The translations under genes and the position numbers were made by a program. A DNA stretch of 20,184 nt, from the IMG/VR virus record IMGVR_UViG_3300028840_002018, positions 1 through 20,184 of that record; one strand, written 5' to 3'. Origin of the DNA: a virus. Positions 12,944-19,024 of the stretch are shown here, piece after piece; the first letter of the stretch is position 1, and each line of letters opens with the position of its first letter. Below the pieces are notes generated by a model. It saw only the letters and a program-made list of their open reading frames with translations. It had not been told where the DNA came from and searched no databases.

Positions 12944-13290
12944 AGAAGAACACCGTAACTGTGCAGGTCATGGAAACCCGGCCGTGGATCGACCGGTCGC
13001 AACCGGCACCGGCCGCCGTGCCCGTCGAGAAGCTCACGCTCGATGTGCCGAAGAACCAGCGCATGACGCAACGGCTACCGGAGATCGAGGTCGAGATCCG
13101 CCGGCGCCTCGGGACGCGGTGCCGCAAGGTGTCGTTCGCCGCACCCGAGCAGGGGTTCGACGTGGTCGCCTACATCGACCCGGACAAGTCCGGCAAGCCT
13201 CTCAAGAAGGCGGGTCGCCCGGTCACGCGCGCCGGTGTCCACGGTGGGCCGATCGGCCGCGACGTCCAGCCCCGTCGGCGCAAGCGGTGA
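12940..13290 (+). CDS. Hypothetical basic protein, 116 aa (GTG start)
   Basis: GTG at 12940 overlaps the prior stop (GTGA) and follows a strong CAGGAGG. The middle (EKLTLDVPKNQRMTQRLPEI, then EVEIRRRLGTRCRKVSFAAP) suggests an alpha/beta fold. The C-terminus is a basic tail (VTRAGVHGGPIGRDVQPRRR) that could bind nucleic acid or be disordered. No family is recognised. Confidence 0.65.
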   Translation: MKKNTVTVQVMETRPWIDRSQPAPAAVPVEKLTLDVPKNQRMTQRLPEIEVEIRRRLGTRCRKVSFAAPEQGFDVVAYIDPDKSGKPLKKAGRPVTRAGVHGGPIGRDVQPRRRKR

Positions 13291-13742
13291 CGGACATCCA
13301 AGATCGGATCGCCTCGCTCGACGCACCGCACGACTACAGCCTCGAGCTGAAACCCGGCGACGTGATGCGCGCCGACGCGCCCGACCCAGAGATCGAGGTG
13401 GTCGACGCGAACGTGATGCACCCGAAGGCGATCGCGTGGCAGCAACTGACCGTGCGCGCCACCGACCAGCTGTCCGGCCGGGTCGAGCGGTTCGTCGTGG
13501 GGCGGGTGGTCGCGGTGTTCGACGGCGACGACGGCGAGACGGAGATCGAGATCGGCGAGCGGACGGTGATCCCGGCCGCGCTGCTCGATCACCCGACCGC
13601 GGACCTGACCACGTGCGCCGCGTGCGGTGCTCCGATCATCGACCAACGCGAGGCGGTGGTCTACCGTGACGCCGCGTACCACGCCGGCTGCTTCGAGGTG
13701 GACGAACCGAAACCGCCCGACGACGACACCGACGAGGAGTAG
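13287..13742 (+). CDS. Hypothetical protein with LIM-like half zinc site, 151 aa
   Basis: The proposed start is GTG 13287, overlapping the previous stop in GTGA; no strong Shine-Dalgarno is seen, so initiation is probably by coupling. The main body (about 10-105) is beta-rich and acidic, with VERFVVGRVVAVFDGDDGET and IEIGERTVIPAALL. It ends with CAACGAPIIDQREAVVYRDA followed by AYHAGCF: two CxxC/HxxC pairs like half a LIM finger. An acidic tail (PKPPDDDTDEE) follows. No specific function is recognised. Confidence 0.6.
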   Translation: MTDIQDRIASLDAPHDYSLELKPGDVMRADAPDPEIEVVDANVMHPKAIAWQQLTVRATDQLSGRVERFVVGRVVAVFDGDDGETEIEIGERTVIPAALLDHPTADLTTCAACGAPIIDQREAVVYRDAAYHAGCFEVDEPKPPDDDTDEE

Positions 13743-13745
13743 ACC

Positions 13746-14081
13746 ATGGCAGCTGCCGACGACATCAAAACCAAGGTGCGCGCCGAGGCCGACGGGCTGA
13801 CCCCGTCCGAGGGCAAGTTCCCGGGGGCCCGCGCGGCTCTCGGAACACCGGACACAACGGTCGAGTGGGAGGGCGACGAGTACCCATGCGGGACCGCGTG
13901 GGGAGAGTCTCCGTTCGAGGCTCTCGTCCGCGGGATCGGGGCGTGGTCCGACGACGCCGGAGACGTATCTGCGATCAAGGCGAAGCTCAACGAGTTGATC
14001 GGCGAATTCAATCAGCTGCTCGACGACCACAACAACGGCGTGATTCCCTCGACCGCGTCGTCCGTCACGCCGCTGACATAG
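13746..14081 (+). CDS. Hypothetical protein, 111 aa
   Basis: The ATG at 13746 is three bases after the prior stop and is preceded by GAGGAG. It is mildly acidic with one Cys. It contains TTVEWEGDEYPCGTAWGESP and a C-terminal helix SAIKAKLNELIGEFNQLLDD, likely a coiled-coil or oligomerisation helix. No family is recognised. It is the last gene before a separate promoter at 14089, and no clear terminator follows. Confidence 0.65.
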   Translation: MAAADDIKTKVRAEADGLTPSEGKFPGARAALGTPDTTVEWEGDEYPCGTAWGESPFEALVRGIGAWSDDAGDVSAIKAKLNELIGEFNQLLDDHNNGVIPSTASSVTPLT

Positions 14082-14088
14082 AAACAGC

Positions 14089-14117
14089 TTGACACGCTCG
14101 CGGGGCGGTGTTACGAT
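14089..14117 (+). promoter_or_regulatory. Promoter, copy 3 (TTGACA-17 bp-TACGAT)
   Basis: TTGACA at 14089-14094 and TACGAT at 14112-14117 are separated by 17 bp. As in copies 1 and 2, ATGATGACGG starts exactly six bases after the -10 (14124). The A/T-rich upstream element of those copies is absent here. It drives a long structured leader and then the HNH-like gene. Confidence 0.8.
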
Positions 14118-14123
14118 TCCCCC

Positions 14124-14183
14124 ATGATGACGGGAACAACCCAACCCACGAACGCAACGCCGCGCCTTCGCGGGATCGTCTGA
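14124..14183 (+). CDS. Leaderless leader peptide, 19 aa (MMTGTTQPTNATPRLRGIV)
   Basis: An ATG at the predicted transcription start opens a 19-codon frame that ends TGA at 14181-14183. It shares the MMTG opening with the frame at 2744. The stop lies inside a 14-base segment (14172-14185) that can pair with 14230-14243. A ribosome translating or terminating here would therefore change leader folding. It is Thr/Pro/Arg-rich, with no recognised family. Confidence 0.4.
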   Translation: MMTGTTQPTNATPRLRGIV

Positions 14184-14268
14184 GCAACCCTACCCGGTGC
14201 CCTCCGTGTAGGTGTCCGTCATCATACCCGCTCGGACGATCCCTCGAGGGCACGGCCCCCGGGGCACG
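14124..14268 (+). promoter_or_regulatory. Structured 5' leader with competing long complementary segments (attenuator or riboregulator candidate)
   Basis: Pairs seen: 14124-14133 (ATGATGACGG) with 14216-14225 (CCGTCATCAT), 10/10; 14172-14185 with 14230-14243, 14 pairs with one G-U; 14197-14204 (GTGCCCTC) with 14246-14253 (GAGGGCAC), 8/8; 14189-14193 with 14208-14212, 5/5. The first and second sets are interleaved, so they form either a pseudoknot or alternative folds. The GAGGGCAC segment resembles the GGAGGGCAC ribosome sites used at 304 and 3164, so pairing could hide it. GGGCACG is repeated at 14248 and 14262. No ligand-binding riboswitch class is recognised. Confidence 0.55.
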
Positions 14269-14892
14269 ATGAACCAACGCCGACCGACACCCCGCGACAA
14301 AGCCTTTCTGAAATTCGTACACAGGTTCACGGCGGTCTGTTGTCAGTGCCGGGTGTCGCCGTTCGAGGAGGCTCACCATTTCGGCACCGGCGGGATCGGG
14401 TTGAAGGGGTCCGACTACCTGCAAGCTCGGTTGTGCCGGCGGTGCCACCGGATAGCGTTCAAACAGCACGCGCTCCAACGCAACGGCGATTACGAGACTC
14501 TCGTTATGTACTACGCCGACGCGGTCGACCTCATGGAGCGATACATCATTGAGCTACTCGAAACCCGACGCGGCCGGATGAAGATCCCGCGGTGCGTCGG
14601 GTGCGAGTTCTGCGACGGCGACGGGTGCCGGGCGCAGCTGCCGCACATCGAACCGCCGACCGAATGCGCCACCGACGAGCTAGTCAACTGGCTCGCGGAG
14701 TCTTTCGAGGGGGACGACCCCGGCACCGCGGCCGCGTGGCTTTTGGATTGGGCGAACCGGCGCGCATCCGAGCAGAACGAGGTCCTCGTTGAGGCTCTCG
14801 AAACGATCGCCGACAACCCCGACGACGCGAACGGGGACAACGGACGGACAGCGATCGGCGCCCTGCGCCGGATCGGGAAGGTAGGTGATTGA
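14269..14892 (+). CDS. HNH-like zinc protein, 207 aa
   Basis: ATG 14269 (MNQRRPTPRDKAFLKFVHRF) follows GGGG at 14261-14264. A GTG at 14212 in the same frame is a less likely start because it lies inside the leader stems. Residues about 25-75 hold CCQCRVSPFEEAHHFGTGGI, then LQARLCRRCHRIAFKQH: two CxxC pairs with HH and CH, the layout of phage HNH nucleases of the YbcO-like kind. A second Cys cluster (CVGCEFCDGDGC) follows. The C-terminal half is helical and acidic. DNA-cleavage activity is plausible but not shown; the catalytic His would be within EAHHFG. Confidence 0.7.
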   Translation: MNQRRPTPRDKAFLKFVHRFTAVCCQCRVSPFEEAHHFGTGGIGLKGSDYLQARLCRRCHRIAFKQHALQRNGDYETLVMYYADAVDLMERYIIELLETRRGRMKIPRCVGCEFCDGDGCRAQLPHIEPPTECATDELVNWLAESFEGDDPGTAAAWLLDWANRRASEQNEVLVEALETIADNPDDANGDNGRTAIGALRRIGKVGD

Positions 14893-15104
14893 TGCCGAGG
14901 TTTGATCTGTCACATATCGACGTCGACGAGGTCGCCGACCTCGCCGAGGGCGTGCTGACCGAAACGCTACACGGTTCGGTGCCGATGGAGACCGTCGCCA
15001 AGCTGGCCGAGGGCGTGCTGGCGCTGAAGGAGGAGATCGACGATCTGCGCCTTCAGATGTTGGCCGACGGTGAGCGGGACGACATGGAGGCAGGGCGTGG
15101 CTAG
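14892..15104 (+). CDS. Small acidic helical protein, 70 aa
   Basis: The ATG at 14892 overlaps the prior TGA (TGATG). The protein is acidic and has a repeated phrase: VADLAEGVLTETLHGSV, then VAKLAEGVLALKEEIDDLRL. This suggests two similar helices followed by a coiled coil, possibly a dimer. A TTG three bases upstream is a minor alternative start. No family is recognised. Confidence 0.65.
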   Translation: MPRFDLSHIDVDEVADLAEGVLTETLHGSVPMETVAKLAEGVLALKEEIDDLRLQMLADGERDDMEAGRG

Positions 15105-15327
15105 ACGCGGACACCGACGCCGACGCGATCGTCCACGCGGCCGCGGCCGTCGTGGTCCGCGGCGGGTGGTCGTCGGCCAGCGCAGATCGGGGGGCACCGT
15201 CTACAACATACTCGAGTGTGGTCACGAGATGCCGGCGGCCTCGCACCACATCGGGATCCCGCTCGAGTCGATCAAGCCGCGGCAGTGCAGCCAGTGCCGC
15301 AAGGAGGCCAACGATGCCGACGTGTAA
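15097..15327 (+). CDS. Arg-rich zinc-finger protein, 76 aa (GTG start)
   Basis: GTG 15097 follows GGAGGCAGGG and overlaps the previous gene by 8 bp. The first 30 residues are almost entirely Arg/Gly (ARRGHRRRRDRPRGRGRRGP), then come TVYNILECGHEMP and CSQCRKE. CGH with a later CxxC is a recurrent phage mini-zinc-finger pattern. The basic arm suggests RNA or DNA binding. Confidence 0.6.
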   Translation: MARRGHRRRRDRPRGRGRRGPRRVVVGQRRSGGTVYNILECGHEMPAASHHIGIPLESIKPRQCSQCRKEANDADV

Positions 15328-15520
15328 GAGCTGCGGCGCCGAGATCATTTGGGCAAAGACGCAGAAGGGGAAGGCGATCCCGCTCGACCCCAAGCCGGAG
15401 AAACGGGTCGTGCTCGAGCATCCCGACGGTCCGATGTTCGACGCGGTGGCGACGGTGGTCGACACCTACGTCAGCCACTTCGCCACGTGCCCGGACGCGG
15501 ACAAACACCGCCGACGCTGA
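15314..15520 (+). CDS. Small conserved phage zinc-ribbon protein, 68 aa
   Basis: ATG 15314 follows AAGGAGG and overlaps the previous gene by 14 bp. MPTCKSCGAEIIWAKTQKGK, then AIPLDPKPEK, is a very common phage opening (CxxCGAxIxWAxTxxGKxxPLDP). FATCPDADKHRR supplies further Cys/His ligands at the end. The function of the family is unknown. Confidence 0.8.
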   Translation: MPTCKSCGAEIIWAKTQKGKAIPLDPKPEKRVVLEHPDGPMFDAVATVVDTYVSHFATCPDADKHRRR

Positions 15521-15551
15521 CGCGGTCGGCGACAACTACGAAGGGGACACC

Positions 15552-16790
15552 ATGACCAGCAAACTGATCCGATTGGAGGCGACCAACTTCAAACGCCTCA
15601 GGGCGGTCGAGATTCGGCCGTCCGAGTCCGGGGTGACCGTGGTCGCGGGGAACAACGCGCAGGGCAAGTCGTCCGTGCTGGACGCGATCCAAGCTGCGCT
15701 CGGTGGCGGACACGCGGCGCCGACCAAGCCGGTGCGCGACGGCGAGAAAAAAGCTCTCGTCGTGTGCGAGCTGGACGACCTCACGATCCGCCGGTCGTTC
15801 ACCACCAACAAGGGGGGCGGGACTCTCACAGTGACGGCCACCGACGGGGCGAAACTCCGCACGCCGCAGAAGGTGCTGGACCGGCTGTATTCGAGCCTGT
15901 CCTTCGACCCGTTGGCGTTCACCCGGATGGGGCCCACCGACCAAGCGAACGAGGTGCAGCGCATCGCCGGGATCGATGTCGACGACCTCCGCAAGTTGCA
16001 CGCCGAGCAGTACGCCGCCCGGCGGGCCGAGCGGCAGGACGTGAAACGCCTCGAGGCGAAGCTCGCCGAGATGCCGCACCACGACGACGCCCCCGACGAG
16101 GAGGTGTCGTTGGAGGATCTCGAACTGGAACAGGCCGCCGCGGTCAAGGCGCACGGTGAGAGAATCGTGGCGCAGGGCGAGGTCGACCGGTTGCGGAAGG
16201 ACTACGACGAAATCTGCGAACGGATCGCAGGGTTGGTCGACGAACGCGAGCGGATCCGCGACGCCGGACGCGAGGCCAAGGAACGGCTCGACGCGATGCC
16301 GGATGTCGACCGCGACGCGATCGCCGAGCGCATCGCCGACGCGGCATCGATCAACCAGAAGGTGCGGGACAACCTCGCCCGGGCCGGCGCCCTCGGCGAG
16401 TTGGACGGGCACCGCGCGAACGCGGCGACGCACGACGACCAGCTGAAACAACTGAAACAGCAGATCGACGACGCGATCGCCGCGGCCGATCTACCGGTGG
16501 ACGGGCTGGCCTTCACCGAGGACGGCGTGACGTTGGACGGTGTGCCGTTCGCGCAAGCGTCCCAGGCTGAGCAGTTGCGGGCGTCGGTTGCGATGGGGAT
16601 CGCCGCCAACCCGGAGTTGAAGCTCCTCTTGATCCGCGACGGCTCGCTCCTCGACGACGCGCACCTGAAACTCGTCGCCGAACTCGCCGAGGCCCACGGG
16701 ATGCAGATCCTGATCGAGCGGGTCGGCACCGACGACCCGGCCGCGGTGATCATCGAGGACGGATCGATCGTGGACGGGGGGGCGGAATGA
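15552..16790 (+). CDS. RecF/SbcC-like AAA ATPase with central coiled coil
   Basis: ATG 15552 follows GAAGGGGAC. The 412-aa protein starts MTSKLIRLEATNFKRLRAVE, with Walker A AGNNAQGKSSV (32-42) and the DAIQAALGG helix. A coiled coil (about 150-310: EQYAARRAERQDVKRLEAKL and later segments) is followed by a degenerate signature (SQAEQLRASVAMGIA, near 336-350) and LLLIRDGSLLDD, a phage variant of Walker B. It closes with QILIERVG and VIIEDGSIVDG. I recognise this IRDGSLLD form from a widespread phage SMC-like family. It should bind DNA and ATP and may assist recombination or act with the Cas4/RecB-like nuclease. At 412 aa it is far shorter than SbcC, so the coil is short. Confidence 0.85.
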   Translation: MTSKLIRLEATNFKRLRAVEIRPSESGVTVVAGNNAQGKSSVLDAIQAALGGGHAAPTKPVRDGEKKALVVCELDDLTIRRSFTTNKGGGTLTVTATDGAKLRTPQKVLDRLYSSLSFDPLAFTRMGPTDQANEVQRIAGIDVDDLRKLHAEQYAARRAERQDVKRLEAKLAEMPHHDDAPDEEVSLEDLELEQAAAVKAHGERIVAQGEVDRLRKDYDEICERIAGLVDERERIRDAGREAKERLDAMPDVDRDAIAERIADAASINQKVRDNLARAGALGELDGHRANAATHDDQLKQLKQQIDDAIAAADLPVDGLAFTEDGVTLDGVPFAQASQAEQLRASVAMGIAANPELKLLLIRDGSLLDDAHLKLVAELAEAHGMQILIERVGTDDPAAVIIEDGSIVDGGAE

Positions 16791-17008
16791 ACCCCCGGAA
16801 CTACTGCCCGCGGTGCCGCTCTTGGTACCTCGCCGAGGACGGGTATTGCGAGTGCGAGGACTACACCGACGAACAGCTGGCCGCCGGCGAGGCCGCCGCG
16901 GAGGAGGCCGCGATCGCCCGGTACGAGGACAGCCTCGAACCCGACGACCACGCCGCCGACCTCGCGGCCGACGCCTACGAGCGGGACATCGAGCGGGGGT
17001 GGCCGTGA
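16787..17008 (+). CDS. Small acidic zinc-ribbon protein, 73 aa
   Basis: The ATG overlaps the ATPase stop (ATGA) and follows a 7-G run that probably serves as ribosome site. CPRCRSWYLAEDGYCEC at residues 7-23 is a compact zinc knuckle; the rest is strongly acidic and Ala-rich helix (EAAAEEAAIARYEDSLEPDD). It may bind a partner protein. No family is recognised. Confidence 0.65.
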   Translation: MNPRNYCPRCRSWYLAEDGYCECEDYTDEQLAAGEAAAEEAAIARYEDSLEPDDHAADLAADAYERDIERGWP

Positions 17009-17505
17009 CCGTCCGCGCTCTGAACTACGACAAGGGACCCTGGCCCTTCTGCGAAGTGTGCCGCACCGCACGGGCCGCACGTCGACCGGTGGCCCGAGGA
17101 GGTGACGAGAATCAGCCTGAGGTGGTATGGTTGGAACTGCCCGACGGCGATCGCATGGTGCGTCGCCGTGTGATCGTGTGCGAAGAGTGCTTGCGGGCGG
17201 GGCGCTTCGAGGAAACCCGGGAGGAAACGCTGCACCGGTTGTCGACTCCGGCTAGTCACGCGGGGTCGTTCGTCGGTGATGAGCACGGGCTCGAAGGGTG
17301 GACCGAGTTGAAGGGTCGGTTGGCCGACCTGACCCGGGGCACCCGCGAGGGCTTGTTTTTCCGGCGTCACCCGGAGGGGAGAACCGACCATGGACCTAGT
17401 CAATCAGCTACTCACACCTCAGGTGCTCGCAATCTCCGCGGCGATCGTCGCATTGCTCTGGGGGGTCGGGCAGGTCAAGCTCGGCAAGGGCAAGCTCGCG
17501 GATAA
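17005..17505 (+). CDS. Zinc-ribbon protein, up to 166 aa, 3' end overlapping the holin-like gene
   Basis: GTG 17005 overlaps the prior stop (GTGA). The first 125 residues look genuine: PFCEVCRTARAARRPV and RVIVCEECLRAG form a four-Cys zinc site, with a beta-strand between (VVWLELPDGDRMVRR). Beyond about residue 128 the sequence (HGPSQSATHTSGARNLRGDR) loses this character and runs 116 bp inside the next gene in another frame. The C-terminus may be a simple read-on overlap, a sequencing error that removed a stop, or a real tail. Confidence 0.55.
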   Translation: MTVRALNYDKGPWPFCEVCRTARAARRPVARGGDENQPEVVWLELPDGDRMVRRRVIVCEECLRAGRFEETREETLHRLSTPASHAGSFVGDEHGLEGWTELKGRLADLTRGTREGLFFRRHPEGRTDHGPSQSATHTSGARNLRGDRRIALGGRAGQARQGQARG

Positions 17506-17707
17506 CAAGTGGTGGCGCAAGTTCCTGCCGATCATCCCGCTTGCGCTCGGTGTCGCGGGCGCGTTCGCGGTGGGCCAGTTTGGCGACGGCGCCGAGAAGG
17601 TACAGGAACCGATCCTCACTGGATTGTGGGCCGGGTTCGTCGCGGCGCACGGCCGCAAGATTATCAAGCGGCTGGTGAAGGACAAGCTGGGAGGCGATGA
17701 AAAATGA
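17390..17707 (+). CDS. Holin-like membrane protein, 105 aa
   Basis: GGAGGGG precedes ATG 17390. Two clear hydrophobic segments are seen: VLAISAAIVALLWGVGQV (12-29) and FLPIIPLALGVAGAFAVGQF (45-64), with a weaker third at TGLWAGFVAAHG (77-88). A basic tail (RKIIKRLVKDKLGGDEK) follows. Size, membrane segments and charged C-terminus fit phage holins, which permeabilise the inner membrane so that the amidase can reach the wall. The following spanin-like genes support a lysis role. The exact holin class is uncertain. Confidence 0.65.
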   Translation: MDLVNQLLTPQVLAISAAIVALLWGVGQVKLGKGKLADNKWWRKFLPIIPLALGVAGAFAVGQFGDGAEKVQEPILTGLWAGFVAAHGRKIIKRLVKDKLGGDEK

Positions 17708-18099
17708 AGTGCCAGGGATTCCGACCGGCCGAGGTGATCCGTTGGTTTGGTGCGCGGCCGACGTGGCAGAAAGTCCTGCTCGCGGTGCCGTTGGTTTTGG
17801 CGTTGGTCGCCGCCGTGCTGTGGTTCGTGATGCGGGGCCGACCGTCGGCACCGGGGACGGTGATCACCGCGGCCGGTGACGCGCACGATCGGGGCGTGGC
17901 CGACGCGCTCGAACGGATCGACGCTCGGGACAGGGAGGCCGCCGCCGTGTCCGAACGTGAACGGGCCGAGCGCGACGCGCGCAAGGCCGAGGGCGCCGCG
18001 GCTGCGGCGCGACGGGAGGAGGATCATGCTGCGATTGATGACGCTAGCTCTATTGGTGACGTCGACGCTGTGGTGTACGGTCGCCGGCGCCGACGATGA
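17704..18099 (+). CDS. Membrane-anchored coiled-coil protein, i-spanin-like
   Basis: ATG 17704 overlaps the holin-like stop (ATGA) and is preceded by GGGAGG. The 131-aa product has one N-terminal membrane segment (about 24-43: VLLAVPLVLALVAAVLWFVM). After it comes a charged helix rich in Ala, Glu, Arg and Asp (IDARDREAAAVSERERAERD). This is the topology of Rz-type inner-membrane spanins. A second gene starts inside it in another frame, as Rz1 does inside or beside Rz. Family membership is inferred from topology and order; sequence likeness is weak. The C-terminus (VVYGRRRRR) is unusually basic. Confidence 0.5.
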   Translation: MKCQGFRPAEVIRWFGARPTWQKVLLAVPLVLALVAAVLWFVMRGRPSAPGTVITAAGDAHDRGVADALERIDARDREAAAVSERERAERDARKAEGAAAAARREEDHAAIDDASSIGDVDAVVYGRRRRR

Positions 18100-18505
18100 G
18101 CTTTTATTGGCCCCGCCTGAGTGGAGTCGGCCGGACCTGATCACACCACCGCTCGGCAAGGTAGTCGAGATCGACGGGCTCGAACACAAGTGTTTCTCGC
18201 CGCCGGAGTGGAAGGTGCTCGGCCACCTGATCGTAGACTACCGCGACCTCTGGCTCGCGTCGGTCCGGTGGGAAGCAGACCGGGCGAGCTTCGCCCGGGA
18301 CCTCGCGGCGAAGGACGTCCGAATCCAGGCCGGGCTCGATCGGGCCGCCGTGCTCGCCGGCGATCGAGATTTCTGGCGCGACACCGCGAAGGCTCTGGAC
18401 AAGCACCGGCTCGAACTGGACCGGCGGCACCGGTCGACTGGTTGGATCCCGTGGGCGATCGTCGTCCTCGAAGCAGGGTTCATCGTGGTGCAGGGGTTCC
18501 AATGA
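18026..18505 (+). CDS. Exported coiled-coil protein with C-terminal membrane segment, spanin-like partner
   Basis: ATG 18026, after GGGAGGAGG, starts inside the preceding gene (74-bp overlap, +1 frame). It has a signal peptide (MLRLMTLALLVTSTLWCTVA, possible cleavage near AGA-DD). The Cys in TLWC is a poor lipobox, so lipidation is doubtful. The middle is helical and charged (WEADRASFARDLAAKDVRIQ, then DFWRDTAKALDKHRLELDRR), and the C-terminus has a membrane segment (GWIPWAIVVLEAGFIVVQGF). A secreted coil with C-terminal membrane anchor resembles the unimolecular-spanin layout. Alternatively it partners the overlapping protein as outer spanin. Total 159 aa. Confidence 0.55.
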   Translation: MLRLMTLALLVTSTLWCTVAGADDELLLAPPEWSRPDLITPPLGKVVEIDGLEHKCFSPPEWKVLGHLIVDYRDLWLASVRWEADRASFARDLAAKDVRIQAGLDRAAVLAGDRDFWRDTAKALDKHRLELDRRHRSTGWIPWAIVVLEAGFIVVQGFQ

Positions 18506-18972
18506 GCTACCCGATCGACGCCGACGGAACCGAGGCGATCCTGCTCGCGGTGGTCACCAAGGATCCGGTCGTCCTCCCGGGCGTGCCGGATGAACACCTC
18601 GAGGTGGCCGTCGAGGGGCGCACAGTCGCCCGCCTCGCCTGGGAGGGCACCGCACACCGGGTCGTAGCTCTCCGCTGTCACAGGGCGGCTCACGGCGTCC
18701 TGCCCGCATTCAAACGGCTAGCCGACAAGCTCGAAGAACTGTCCGGGCAGCGCATCGATCCCGAGGACTGTGAAACGTGCGGCGGTACCGGGTGGGTCCC
18801 GGTCGACAAGCCGGAGGCTCGGACGGTCGCCACCGCGGCTCTGTTCTTGCGAATGTTCCGGGGGATCGTTCTCTCGAAGGACACCGACGCCCTCGAAAAG
18901 TTGAAGGACCACGTCGACGCGGGGACCATGTTCGGCAGCCTCCTCGGCGGATTCAACAACGACGCCCGATAG
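18502..18972 (+). CDS. Hypothetical protein with CxxCxGxGW motif, 156 aa
   Basis: The ATG overlaps the prior stop (ATGA) after CAGGGG. The N-terminal part is beta-rich and acidic; the centre has CHRAAHGVLPAFKRLADKLE and CETCGGTGWVPV, a single DnaJ-like Cys pair that cannot form a complete zinc site alone unless the protein dimerises or uses C and H from CHRAAH. The C-terminal third is helical. No family is recognised. It ends the transcription unit before a promoter at 18991. Confidence 0.65.
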   Translation: MSYPIDADGTEAILLAVVTKDPVVLPGVPDEHLEVAVEGRTVARLAWEGTAHRVVALRCHRAAHGVLPAFKRLADKLEELSGQRIDPEDCETCGGTGWVPVDKPEARTVATAALFLRMFRGIVLSKDTDALEKLKDHVDAGTMFGSLLGGFNNDAR

Positions 18973-18990
18973 GACTCTCACTCACAACCT

Positions 18991-19019
18991 TTGACACGGA
19001 TCGCCGCGGGTATTACAAA
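18991..19019 (+). promoter_or_regulatory. Promoter giving a leaderless mRNA (TTGACA-17 bp-TACAAA)
   Basis: TTGACA at 18991-18996 is followed after 17 bp by TACAAA at 19014-19019. The ATG at 19025 lies only six bases from the -10, so the start codon should coincide with, or nearly coincide with, the 5' end. AAAGGGGA touches the ATG, too close for a normal Shine-Dalgarno. Confidence 0.65.
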
Positions 19020-19024
19020 GGGGA

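Noticed and set aside
14212-14268. Upstream GTG start (14212) for the HNH-like gene
   Set aside because: It lies inside the structured leader with no ribosome site. ATG 14269 has GGGG five bases upstream and the protein-like sequence begins there.
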